Source: Prunus persica
Taxonomy: Eukaryota; Streptophyta; Magnoliopsida; Rosales; Rosaceae
Direction of reading: 5' to 3'
DNA length: 64,000 bases
Assembly: GCF_000346465.2 (NCBI RefSeq)
Contig: NC_034013.1
Span: forward strand, 926,211 to 990,210
A model generated the notes under the pieces. The model had not been told where the DNA came from, ran no database searches, and saw only the letters and a program-made list of their open reading frames with translations. A program made the translations under genes and the position numbers. Shown one piece after another: positions 36,256 to 47,789 of the stretch; position 1 is the stretch's first letter, and every line of letters starts with the position of its first letter.

Positions 36256-38449
36256 TGTTGACGTGAGTCTCCTAATTAATCAAGGAGATTTACTTCCTTG
36301 ATTAATTAAGGGATTTACTTTCCTATTTTTTATATAAGTGATAAATCATTGTACAATTAGGAGATACTTTCCTAATTCTTTACTATATCTAATTCCTTGT
36401 AAAACCTTCATATGTAAACTCCTATATATACCTCCTTATGGAGAAGAATAAAGAACAACCCAAAGTATTCAAACCATATTCATATTTTAGCATGGTATCA
36501 GAGCAAACGATCCTTGGTTGTCTCTAAATTCTTATATCAAATTTTTTCAAACTCAAACCCTACATTATATTCCTCATCTTTATCTTTCCCAAATTCAAAT
36601 CTCCATATACATATCCCTCATACCTTTCAATTCCTAAACACATTTTTTATCCTTCCGTTGCCATGGATACCGTCTCGATTTTCGAACCCACCTAATCCAC
36701 TCCACCATCCTCCCAAATTGTTACTATTCATAGTGACAACACTCCGTTTCCGACCGGCATCATCTTGACTGAGACCAATTATGCCTTATGGTCTCAGGTC
36801 ATGGAGATGCGTATTGCTGCCCGTGAAAAATTGGGGTACCTCACTGGCGACACCCCGCAACCTTCTAAGCTCTCCTCCACCTACTCCAAATGGTGTACGG
36901 AGAACTTTCGAGTGAAGGGGTGGCTCATTGACTCTATGTCTCCCAACTTGATGAGTCGTTTCATCCGTTTAAGTACCGCCAAAGAAATCTGGGATGCCGT
37001 GAAGAAAACCTACTTTGATGGTGGGGATGAAACTTTCCTTTTTGATCTCAACAAACGGGCATTCACCATTAAACAGAATGGTGCCCCTGTCCACAAACAC
37101 TACAGCCAACTGCAGACCATTTTTCAGGAGATTGATCACCGCACTCCCAATCGCATGCACTGCGACGCCGACGTGACTAAACGTCAGACTGAACTGGATC
37201 GTCTTCGTGTTCACATGTTACTTACCGGGCTCGACCCTCAATTTGATCAAGTCCGGGGGGAAATCTTGCGCAAATAACATAAATTAGACTTTGACCAAAC
37301 CTTTGCATATGTCTGTCGCGAAGCTCAACAACGATTGACCATGACCAGTACTCCAGACATTGCTGTCCTAGCCACCCAACATCCACAGGGTCCTCCGACT
37401 TCTACCACTGGTGCTTCTCATACTCAAGTCACAAGCTCTCGTCTGGAACGCAAATGCACTCACTGTGGTGGAAGCAAACATAGGGGCAAATCACTTGACA
37501 CATCTTCTGACTCAGCTCCTGTTAGTCCTGTAGTTCCAACAGCACCAGCTCCTGCCTCTGCCTCTGTAGCCACAACAGGACATCCTCAGCAGCAAGACGA
37601 TTGGTTGTGGTACTAGGAGGGGCAAACTCTACCCAAAAAAAAAAGTGACAAGGCTATGTTTTTTGACGTATCCCAAGAAGATGTTGCTTATTTCTTGACT
37701 CTGACGACCCCTTCTCTTCAAGGGGAGAAAGGGAGTGAAGAGAAGTTGTTTTGTTTCTAAACCCTTATCTCAAATTTCTTCAAATTTATCATACTCAAAT
37801 CCAAAACCCTAATCAAATTCCTCATTTGTTTTTTCCCCAAATCTAAATCCCTCAAATCCTCTTATCCAAATCCCTAAACACATACCATCAAATCTTATAC
37901 ACATACCTCTTAAATCCAATTCTTACATCAAATTCATACATCAAATTTCTCACATCACCTTCCTCACCTTCTCATATCACATCTTACTTCCGCTGCGATG
38001 TCAAGAACCCATACGATTCTCCATCTTATTGCAGACTCACAGAAGCATGCAGTCAACCCAGACTCCTTCTTCTATCACCACCACCAAAGGTTCTACTCTT
38101 CATAAGTCCTCTAAGATTAGATATTGCATATGCTCTGAGTGTGGAAGAGTATTTCATGACTCACTTACCAAGTTGGGCATTCGTGATATATATGCACCAA
38201 CTTGAGGAGGAGTGTTGACGTGAGTCTCCTAATTAATCAAGGAGATTTACTTCCTTGATTAATTAAGGGATTTACTTTCCTATTTTTTATATAAGTGATA
38301 AATCATTGTACAATTAGGAGATACTTTCCTAATTCTTTACTATATCTAATTCCTTGTAAAACTTTCATATGTAAACTCCTATATATACCTCCTCATGAAG
38401 AAGAATAAAGAACAACCAAAAGTATTCAAACCATATTCATATTTTAGCA
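36256..38449 (+). mobile_element. Young gag-only LTR retrotransposon (copia-type, non-autonomous)
   Basis: Two 237-base LTRs (36256-36492 and 38213-38449) differ at 4 positions by my count, about 98.3% identical. They start TGTTGACGTGAG and end TTTTAGCA. The primer site TGGTATCAGAGC is at 36493, the polypurine tract GAGGAGGAG ends at 38212, and flanking 5-mers ACAAT and ACAAC form a near-perfect target duplication. The 1.72-kb interior encodes only gag: residues at 36765-37277 contain the WxxVKKTY-type retrotransposon gag fold. A stop follows, then 37335-37616 with a broken zinc knuckle (CTHCGGSKHRGK). No protease, integrase or reverse transcriptase exists, so any movement must have used another element's enzymes. 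Confidence 0.9.
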
Positions 38450-38956
38450 ACAACCATGTCAACCCCAAAGATTGGCTCGGAAGAAGTGGATCACAACCCT
38501 GCGAGATATGCCATCAAAATTTTCTTTAGTTCCTTTTTGGCGTTCATTTTGTTTTTTCATCAAAAATGATAAAGCCATTTAGGAACCACCTGATTTAAGG
38601 AATATACAATATTTTACTAGTCTTAACTTATATATCTTCCTTCTAGTTGATGGGTTAATAAATTTGGTCTTCTGAGTTTCATCTCTCTAATAACAAGGAA
38701 GCTATAAATATAGAAAACAAAATCAACTAATTAGACCAAGCCCATAACCTAGACAAGGTAACAATTAACATGTAAATCCTCGACCTACAATCTCACCAGC
38801 ACAAAACCAGGCAAAGCATTCCAAACCAAACAAGACAGCAATCTCGGCATCCTCCACCCTCAGCTCCTGCCTGTTCTTCCACAGTTGTTTGACAGAATCA
38901 ATCTCGGCGACGTTAGTGGGTTAAGCAGCAAGTTTGGCAGCAAGGTGAGTTTGTTG
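38450..38956. other. Intergenic, no gene seen
   Basis: Between the gag-only retrotransposon and the hAT-type MITE. A short open stretch near 38860-38950 (LFDRINLGDVSGLSSKFGSK) might be a decayed exon, since it is interrupted by the next element, but I do not recognise it. Confidence 0.3.
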
Positions 38957-39500
38957 TAGGGATGGCAATGGGTCGAATCAAGGGTGGGTATGTCATTCCC
39001 ATCCCCATTGTCGTTAAACCTTTTTCCCCCATCCCCACCTTCGTTGGGGAATGAGTTCCCCGACCCGACCCGCCCCATTACGGAAGAAAAAATCAATATA
39101 AAACTACTTTGTTGAAAAAAGAAAAAAAAAAAAGGATTAGGGCAAGATAATGAATATACATGTAGAAGACAATATAATAATGTTTACACATTTACTAGAA
39201 CTTAACTAAATATATAAGTAGTGTGGCTTAAGATTCATATAAATTATATAAATATATAATATAATAATATATAATATAAAATTTTGTCGGCACAATCACT
39301 TTAATATCATATTTATATATATATTCTAAACGAGGAAGATTCGGGTCGGGGATTAAAATACCATCCCCACTCCTCCCTGAACACATACCCATAAAATTCC
39401 CCATACCCATAACCATACCCATTTTTTATCCTTCATACCCAACCTATGAGGGTCGAATCCCCACGAAGACCCTTACCCATGGGGAAAATTGTCATCCCTA
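38957..39500. mobile_element. hAT-type MITE with 8-bp target duplication
   Basis: Ends are TAGGGATGGCAA on the left and TAGGGATGACAA read inward from the right (11 of 12 matching). The flanking 8-mers are GTTTGTTG (38949-38956) and GTTTGGTG (39501-39508), one mismatch. Length is 544 bases. The interior is full of CCCCATCCCC / GGGTATGGG words near both ends and AT-rich in the middle. No transposase. Confidence 0.8.
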
Positions 39501-39883
39501 GTTTGGTGTTTGTGATAAAGTGTATTAGGGTGTACCATGGGTATTTTTGATAGTTAAATAAGGTGTACTTAGTTAATTTTCTATTTTTTAAAAAAATATT
39601 AGGATGTACTTAGATCATAAGGTGTACTTAATTAATTTTAGGGTTCGTTTATCAGCAAAAAAAAAAAATTAGGCTGTATTCCACCGAAAAAAAAGAAGAA
39701 GAATTAGGATAGTATTTTATAAAAGAAAAAATAGATCCAAATTGAGTAGAAAGCAAGAGTAGCAGCCTCTAGAATTTTTTAATAATTCGAAACCCAACCA
39801 ACCAAGCATACCATAATAAAACTCCCTTCTGCCATTCCCAAACCCTAAATTCCCTTTTGCCTCAATTTAGCATTCCATTAGCA

Positions 39884-42054
39884 ATGGCCTTATCTATCAT
39901 GGGGGATCGAAATATATCTCGACCTTCCACCGCTGAGCTCACTTCGGGTCATGATGTTCAGGACCATGACTTGACGATGCCCAAAGATAAGTTATCAGCG
40001 ATGGAGAAATCTATAACCTAATTGGTCGATTTGATGAAATCAATGACGGAGGAGTTTCACCGGCTAACCCTAGTCGACCCAAAACAACGACGATTCCAAA
40101 TGAGGATGAGGCAGTTAATACTTACCCAAGGTCGGATCGGAATATACCTCGACCTTCCGCCGCTGAGCTCACCTCGGGTCATGATGTTCAGGACCATGAC
40201 TTGAAGTTATCGTTGATGGAGAAATCTCTAACCAAACTGGTCGATTTTATTAAATCAATGACGGAGGAGTTTTGCTTACTACGCGCCAGTAGTGCTAACC
40301 CAAGGTCAATGCATGGCTTAGTGGATTTTATATTCTTAAATTTTTTTCTCTGTAAAATTGTTGATGTTATTGATTCGAATTGGTTCTTTTTTCTTCTCTC
40401 TGTTGTTGATTATTCAACGATTCTGGCTTGAAATAATAACCATATCTTCTTCTACTAGATAAATTCTCTCTACTTGTTTTTATTCGGCTCTCTGTTGATG
40501 ATTTGAGCTTTTTAATTGCAAACTGTGTTATTTTCTGAATAAGATGTTTTTATTTATTTATAGGAATTGCAAACTCTTTAATATTTAATGATGATAATCT
40601 ACTCCTACACTTCCATTTGCAATTTACAAAAACGGACAAGTTTATGTATTAATACTGGCATTTTTACTGTTTGTTTGTATTTATTCTTGTGTATATATGC
40701 TTTCTAAAGTATATATGGCGTAGCTTTGACCTTACTTCATTCATTAATTCTCTCTAGGTAGGTAGGTAGGTAGGTGTTTGTAAAGATTAACTTGACTTGT
40801 TATATGTCTCTCTTCTCTGTCCAGCTTGATCAAAGAAGGGGAGGACACACCAATGGCAGTATATCAGGGGGAAGATAGATCTGTGATTCTGGTGGTGAGT
40901 TTATATGATGGAAAGTACACTAATGCAATTTATGAAATTAAATTCAAAGGAGGAGATATGGTCGGAAGAGGTGCCAAAACCCCAATACATAAACCTCTAG
41001 CCACGTTTTCTGATGATGGTTTCCTTATGAGTGCAAGAATCTGCTCCAATTTATACTTACTCCTAGTGGAGGATCCCTCGCGTGCCTACCCCAGTAACTC
41101 AAAGGGGGGATGTATTTTTGACATGAAGACTAGGTCATTGCTTAAGCAAACCATTCCTCGGACCAGTGCTTTGGACCTAGATGGATGTGCAGTTTCTGCC
41201 TATGAAAAGCTTTACTATTTTGCATCTTCATCATCTATCAAACCATCCCTTGTGAGGTATGATCCTGATCAGGATGTTTGGGATCCAATGCCTCATTGTC
41301 CATTTTACAATGACTATAAATCTCATATGTGTATAATTGGTTATGCTGTTTGTTATGGTGTTATTATTTTTTGCTTGTATGCTATGGACGACAGTTATGA
41401 TGTCGTTGCTTTTCATGAGACTAGAAAGGGAAAGGAATGGAATAAAGTGAACGTTGATTCTTGTGACGCTCCTTTCTAAGAAAGGGATGTGGTTGTAGGC
41501 AAGTCTATCTATGCCATAAGTATGCCTCGGGAGGAGGAGATTGTAGCATTGTAGCATTCTCCTTTGATATGGTTGAAGGTGATGGTGGTGATATTGAGTA
41601 CTCACTGATAAAACAGTTTGTATTGCGTGACTTGCAGATTGAACAGTCGCCATTTTCATTTTCTCTCGCAAAGAAACAGTTTTTGATTCATTTGGGGAAC
41701 CAGGACTTTTTTCATGTCAAGATTGGCACTTGCGAATCAAATGGCCAGGTTCAATATGTATGTATCACTATGTTTCAAATTGTTGTTGGAGGAGGGGGAC
41801 ATATGATAAAGACCTTACATTCAACTGTTTTTCCTCTGGACATGGAGGGCTATCGTTGGTTTGAACTTATAAACTACTTCACGCCGTAAGTTTCCTTCAA
41901 GTATCTTGTGTTTTAATCAATAATGTTAATTGCATGTTGGGATTATGTTATATTTTGTATGTTATAGTACCCTTATATATATGGTTTTTTATTATTATTA
42001 TGACTCAGTGAGTGCGAGGATTATGAACCCAAGCAGGGTGACAAAGCCAACTAG
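39884..42054 (+). pseudogene. Kelch-like gene, copy B (broken)
   Basis: Exon-like pieces 39884-40304, 40825-41885 and 42009-42054. Unlike copy A it keeps a start (ATGGCCTTATCTATCATGG) and the full 5' part. Its first exon contains a tandem duplication of about 226 bases (39905-40130 and 40131-40304) and a TAA near 40019. The central exon keeps GKEWNK but has TAA at 41477-41479 where A reads through, and an 8-base tandem duplication (TTGTAGCA, near 41540-41557) that shifts the frame. So both copies are disabled, by different lesions. Encoded segments (SLYDGKYTNAIYEIKFKG; RYDPDQDVWDPMP) are kelch-propeller-like. Function unknown. Confidence 0.6.
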
Positions 42055-42157
42055 GGAATAACAGGCAAGAAGGAAGATGTAGACCCCAAGGTAGGATGAC
42101 AAAGCCAACTAGGGAATAGCAGGCAAGAAGGAAGATGTAGACCCCAAGGTAGGATGA
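42042..42157. repeat. 58-bp tandem duplication specific to copy B
   Basis: A 58-base unit starting CAAAGCCAACTAGGG occurs twice in a row at the end of copy B and once in copy A (about 32933). It duplicates the last codons and stop codon of the kelch-like gene. Confidence 0.8.
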
Positions 42158-43657
42158 CAAAGCCTATGTCTGTTGGTCATGTTTCCAACAATTGGGAGCT
42201 TCCTTTAAGCCAGCCCACAGTAGAATAATTCCACCTCGACTCCCCTCTACTAAAGAATACATGAATTCTGGGCACCTGCAGTAGCTGCAGAGATGTGAAC
42301 GAAATATCTTTGTTTTCTTTTTTTTCGGGAGAAAAAAACTTGAATGGATTCTTTTGTTGAACTGTTGGTCTCTGTATTAGTGCATGTTTGTGCAAAGTGT
42401 TCAAGTTTGAATGAATTCTTTTGTTGCACGATTAGAGTACAAGTTTGGATGTTGGTAATTATGGGTTCATAATATGCACCAATTCCTTAAATTTACAACC
42501 AACACATTTGAACATCAAATCAGATTTAAGTCTGTTTCCATTGACCAAAAGTAAGAAGATAAAAATCTAAGGGGTTTCCAAAGTATGTGTCAACATAAAA
42601 TTCACGTTGCAACTAAATTTTTATATCAACCCATATTTTTGTTGGTGCTAGGCTATTAGCGTGCTATTCTATAATCTCAATTGTTTTTTAATACTAGTTT
42701 GGGTTATATTTCCTCAAAGAGATAGATAGAAGCAAATGAAATACCAATAAATTAGGAATTTGTTGATTGATAGTGAACAACCAGAAAGCTCAACTGCCAT
42801 TGCTTGTTCTGTCTACTACTTAATAGCTTCAGTAATTCAATACCAATTTTCTTGTCACGTCACAAATTGATCCGGGACATGAAGCTCGGAACCTTATAAC
42901 AAATGCACCATGAATTTCTTTTGTTGCCTTAATACAAACACACTGTTTCGAATCCACAATGTAAATACATACTCAATTATTCTAAGTCAAATATTACATA
43001 TAACATCCCGTCCTGAATTTATTTTAATCTTCGAAATTTTAAAGTGCAAGGCAATTTTAGCCTTAGGGTTTCAAAGTGGTTTAGAGTAAACTTTTTGTTC
43101 GAGACTTGTTTTCAAAATTGTCTTCACTCCATTGCGTAGAACTCTAGATCACGAGTTCGTAGACAAGTACTAAGCATAAATCGGAGTTCAAATGAAGGCA
43201 TTTATGTTTGTTTAAGTGGATTTTTGGTTAATTTTTAAAAAAAATTACAAAACTAACATTTATGAAATTGGGGGTTAAATTTTGACTCTCCCACCACCAC
43301 GACCCTTACCATCTATTCTTTTCTCTTCTTTGTTTAGTTATATATATCTTGCACTTGCAAAACTGTTTTTGAGTATTACTCTCTCTTTTCTCTTATGATT
43401 TTAAAACCTTTTTTTTTCAGATCTTATCTTTCTTCTATTTCTCTGTATTGTGAATTTCCAGAGCATGTAGAGCAAGAGGCAACAAACCCCATAACAAAAT
43501 CAGCTCCAATTTATTTTGACTAAAAACTAAAACTCAAGTATATTATGTTATTATCCTTTAGGTTTTGCTTGAACAATAAGTATATATGTCATTATCTTTT
43601 AGTAGCCATCAATTATATCATCCAATGAGAATGAAGTAGTAGCCGACATTCCTTAAG

Positions 43658-43665
43658 TATAAATA
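43658..43665 (+). promoter_or_regulatory. TATA-like box at the end of duplication copy B
   Basis: TATAAATA in the same context as 34636-34643. Downstream the two copies diverge after GCATGG, which marks the right edge of the duplicated segment. Confidence 0.3.
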
Positions 43666-43699
43666 GGAGTGCAATTGTTTCATTTTGAAACGCATGGCA

Positions 43700-44190
43700 T
43701 CATGAAAAATAAGAGAGAAAGAAAGGGAGGGAAATACTGGAAAGAGAGTTCAAGTGTGAATGCGGTGAAAATTAGGGAGTAGTCTTACAATTCTTGCAAA
43801 AACTTTGGTGTCAAGGCAGGGGTTTTCTTGTTGTTTTTTTTTTGGGGGAGAAGGGGAGAGGGGGGAGAGGCGCCTTTTACAGAGATTGATTTAATTGAAT
43901 TTCGTAAGCATTATATTATGTATGGTATTACATTTTGTGGGATAGTTTATGAGTACCCACTGTGCCTGGGGCAAATAACAGTGTTCTTGGGTTGGGAGAG
44001 TTTAGCGTATTCTCACTTCTGTTGTCCAAAAGTGACATTTATGATTTGTGTTTCTAATGAATTTGAAATAGGTTTTGGCTCAACTGATGACCGAACAGTT
44101 CTGATAAAATAAAAGAATTGTGATTGTGATGAGATGATTGATTATGAATATCTTGATTATACAAGGATTGTGTGATGCTAATGAAAGTGC
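43700..44190. other. Unassigned sequence between duplication copy B and the plastid insertion
   Basis: Contains a G-rich tract near 43843-43870 and a short open stretch that I do not recognise. Texture resembles an LTR or other element remnant, but no boundaries are visible. Confidence 0.3.
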
Positions 44191-44211
44191 ATGTGAAAAT
44201 ATTTTTTTTTT

Positions 44212-44460
44212 ATGGAATATACATATCAATATTCATGGATTATACCTTTCATTCCACTTCCAGTTCCAATTTTAATTGGAGCAGAACTTCTACTTAGTAT
44301 AGCTTATTTCGGAATTCTTATATCGTCTTTTTTATATAAGCCTGTTTATTCATCTTTACAAAATTTAAATTTATTTAATTCATTCTTATCAATGAATAGA
44401 TCTCTTTACTTGTATGACTTAGATGCCTCGTATTTCTTGAAAAAACGATTCGATTGTTGT
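44212..44460 (+). pseudogene. ndhF: Plastid ndhF fragment in nuclear DNA (internally deleted)
   Basis: The first 27-odd codons ([19 protein letters not shown]) match the N-terminus of the plastid NADH dehydrogenase subunit NdhF. They are joined at about 44290 to [20 protein letters not shown], which in plastid NdhF lies near the C-terminal end of the chain. So well over 1.5 kb of the gene is missing between them. After about 44385 the sequence ([16 protein letters not shown]) no longer matches NdhF. The insert is flanked by a 10-base direct repeat, ATGTGAAAAT, at 44191-44200 and 44466-44475. It cannot make a working subunit and is a nuclear plastid-DNA copy. Confidence 0.75.
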
Positions 44461-44475
44461 ATATGATGTGAAAAT

Positions 44476-44910
44476 GACATATTTATACAGCTGGTTGTGG
44501 TTTTCTCAAACAAGCTTTAGAAAGCTTATTGGGTTTATTCTTTGGTGAACCCGGTTCACTATTCGATGGTGTAGGGGCTAATCATGCATGAAACAGGAAC
44601 CCTTGAGTAGGTTTGGAGCTAGAAGTTCAAATACTGCTATGTAGATAGAATGCTTGGTGTGGTGCGATTTAGACTTCCGTTGTGTGAATAAGCTCTGAGG
44701 AGTAGATTGTAAATTGTTGAAGTTTTAGTTTGTAATATTGAATCTAATATTGACTCAGGAGTGTTGAGTCATTATTGACATTGTGTTCGAAACAGTTTGT
44801 ATTGTATCAAGGAAAAAAAATTCATGGTACTTTTCCCAGCTTTGAGTCCTGGATCGGTTCGTTTGTAATAACTTAGCATGTTATTTGTTGTTGAAAATTC
44901 GGAGCGTGAC

Positions 44911-44912
<2 letters not shown>
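44476..44912. other. Intergenic, no gene seen
   Basis: Right flank of the plastid insertion. Probably continues the sequence seen before 44190. No feature can be assigned. Confidence 0.35.

Positions 44913-44913
<1 letters not shown>

Positions 44914-45002
<89 letters not shown>
44914..45002. repeat. Long (GA)n microsatellite
   Basis: Eighty-nine bases of uninterrupted GA, about 44 units. Any open frame through it is an artefact of the repeat. Confidence 0.95.
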
Positions 45003-45004
<2 letters not shown>

Positions 45005-45424
45005 AAGGGTGGGGGACAAGAGATTAGAGGTGGAGTGTGGGGGAGATGGAATAGGAAGGAGGGGAAGTAAAGGTTGGAATAGACGGAAGGGTAAGGGTGG
45101 GGGAGGGGAGGGGGAGGCTCGTTGTTATTTCTCTCTTTTTAAAATTAAAAAAAAAGTTTTAAGTTAAATATTCTTTTCTTTTAATTGAAAATGTAAATTT
45201 GTTTTTTTAAAACAAATTTAAGTAGGTGAGGTTTTTATATTCTCTTTTTTTATTTTATAAAATTATAAATTTACTATTAATTTGGATGGAATTTGAAAAA
45301 AAATTGACGGCATATTCTCAATTGGCGAATTTTAAACAATTGGAGTCCTTAACTTACCAAAAAAATTATTAAGGGGCTAAATTGACAATATGCAAGTAGT
45401 TTAGGGAGCAAAACGCAGTAACAC

Positions 45425-45690
45425 CCTTAATTTTCACTAATAATACATACTAAATATATGTTTGTTCCAATTATTCCCATTAAAAATCTGCTTGAAAGAT
45501 GAGTTTTATTGCATGGAGAGGAAAAGGAAGAAGGAGGCTTGTTCGGGACAACTAGGTGTCTAACTTATTTATGAATAAATACTTATCTAACATTGCTGGA
45601 AAATTCATTATTTGTGATAGGAATTTATCAAACATGGGTGAGGATTGCAGTCTAATATAATTGTCTCATCTACGGTCACTCTCACATTCC
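45425..45690. repeat. Second copy of the repeat found in the EH1 intron
   Basis: Same ordered words as 24240-24515, same orientation, with small indels. Ends near GTCTCATCT in both copies. Confidence 0.7.
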
Positions 45691-45758
45691 CCAACCTCGC
45701 AATCGTCTCCATTCCCCAACTTTAGGAGCCTCTGATACCCCAACTCCTTCCTTCTTTA

Positions 45759-46657
45759 GGCATTCTCCAACCCATGAGGGGCTAAACCTAAATTTCCCCC
45801 TCCAAAAAGTGATTATTTGGGTTTTGCTCGGACTCAAATTGTTTTTTCTCCCAACCCTACGGACTCAAATTTTAGGTCCGCAACTTTATTAAATTGTTTA
45901 GGAATGGTTTAAGTCTAATTATTTTTTTTATGGATAACTTTTCTTCATTCAATCTTTTTAAATAACTTCATAATTAAATTTTTTGAACAATTTGACCTAA
46001 AAAAACTAAATTTCCACAAATATAATTTTGTTCCAAAAGAAAACACACAACATCTTTCTAAAAGAAGAATGGAAGGAGATTTTGTGGACATCTTCAACAA
46101 GAATGAAAGGAGATTGATGAGATTGACAAAGGAAAAATAAATTGAGAAATAGATAAAATATTTTTGGTAGATTATTTGAGAAATAGATGGGTATTTATAG
46201 AGTTTGGAGTGAGTTTTGGGGTTGGATATGATCTAGATTAATTTAAAATATTATTTTGACCGTTGAATTTAAATTTCAGCCGTTGGATCTTTTTTTACTG
46301 TTAAAATAGTTTAGATTTAATCACCATCATTGATTTAAGTTATATATATAATATAAAAAAACAAACAGCAAATAATTTCAAATCCAACGGCAACTCAATG
46401 GGGCTTTGACAAGTGGCGCTTGTGGAAGACAAGATGGCAGCAGCAAAAAAAAAAGGTGGGGCCCACGGAGGAATCTTTGCACATGGGGGCTGTTTGACAT
46501 GAAAGTGCCCTCTACGAAAAAATTTGGGTCTGGGCAATAAATGGTCTGGTATTTGGGTCCAAATTTGGGTTTTTCCCAAATTTTGGCCCTTCGTTTTTAT
46601 GGTTGGGAGAGGTTTGGGGCTATATTTTGAATTTAGGTCTTTCAGTTGGAGATGGCC
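45759..46657. mobile_element. PIF/Harbinger-type non-autonomous element
   Basis: Ends are GGCATTCTCCAAC on the left and GGCCATCTCCAAC read inward from the right (11 of 13 matching), and the flanking 3-mers are both TTA (45756-45758 and 46658-46660). A TTA target duplication with GGCCATCTCCAAC-like ends fits the PIF/Harbinger superfamily. Near each end is a further inverted block (GGGGCTAAACCTAAATT and its relative). Length 899 bases; no transposase. Confidence 0.7.
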
Positions 46658-47600
46658 TTATTAACTAAGAACTCAGAGTTGTAATTTAATGTGATTCAAA
46701 AAATCCATTCAAAGTGCTACTGATTGCTTTGAATTCAACAAACCCAATAAATCTTCCGTTCAAACACAAGCTTTCATTTTCAAATCCATGTGTGCAGCAG
46801 CAGCCATGTGGTTGTCATGGTTTGATTGTTGCAGTGGAGAAAGGCAGCATCATGGGCATTGGGGAGGGAGTGTATAAGAGTATGGGATATATGGAGCTAT
46901 GTTGTAAGGACACGGAACATAGAAAATCTCAAAAAATTAGGACACGGACACGGCTAGGACACGACAATTAAAATAATAATAAATTCTAATAAAATTATAT
47001 TTAAAAAAATTCATACTCGATACTTCAGTGTCATAATACAATAAAACAAAACAAAGTACTCATATTCATCAGTTATACATAATAATTAATGCATCACAAA
47101 ATATGATAAAGCATGGGAGGAGATCTCATTTGAATTAGCATTACTCATCTTTCCCTAAACAAAATAAAACACTATACACATATTTATTCACACATAAAAC
47201 GATCTCCCACCTCATAAAATATGAATCAACTTAGCATTAAAAAAAAAAAGGAACAAACAATATTAGCTTTGCTACAAAGGAACAAAGAAAGAAAAAAAAA
47301 CATATTTAAACAAAAAATTGACGCCAGAAATCTGATAAAACTGAGAAAAAAATAAATAAAATAAATAAAATCTTCGCCTACCTACAACAGTTCGTAAGCA
47401 TTTATTGATGTTTCGACTTCAAGTAATTTAAAATAAGATGAGAATATATAATATGTGGAAAGGGAGAGAAGAAAAGTTGGTTTTGTTTTTTAATGAAAGA
47501 TGTGGCTGGCTGGGAGAGAAGAAAAGCCAACTTTTAAAACTATTTCAAATATGCAACAAATGTTTCAATAATTATGTTGTGACCCCAGTTTTTGTTTTAA
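46658..47600. other. Repeat-like DNA, no gene seen
   Basis: AT-rich, with GGACACGG words near 46905-46960 that are echoed in inverted form at 47735-47760, suggesting that about 46865-47781 is one decayed element. No coding function. Confidence 0.35.
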
Positions 47601-47644
47601 AATTTTCAAAATGGTCCCTGTCGTGTCTTGACTTTAGTTGACCT

Positions 47645-47745
47645 TGTCCAAAAGTGTCTTGAACGTGTCCAAAACGTGTCTTGAACATGTCCAAAACGTG
47701 TCTTGAACATGTCCAAAACGTGTCTTGACCGTTGAACCGTGTCCA
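47645..47745. repeat. Minisatellite of about 24 bases
   Basis: Around four head-to-tail copies of a unit close to GTGTCTTGAACATGTCCAAAA, with small differences between copies. Confidence 0.8.
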
Positions 47746-47789
47746 AGCCATGTCCGTGTGTCAGACACTCTGACACTCCCATCTTTTCC

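Noticed and set aside
44885..45070. Open frame through the GA microsatellite
   Set aside because: Encodes only repeating R-E residues, an artefact of the dinucleotide tract.
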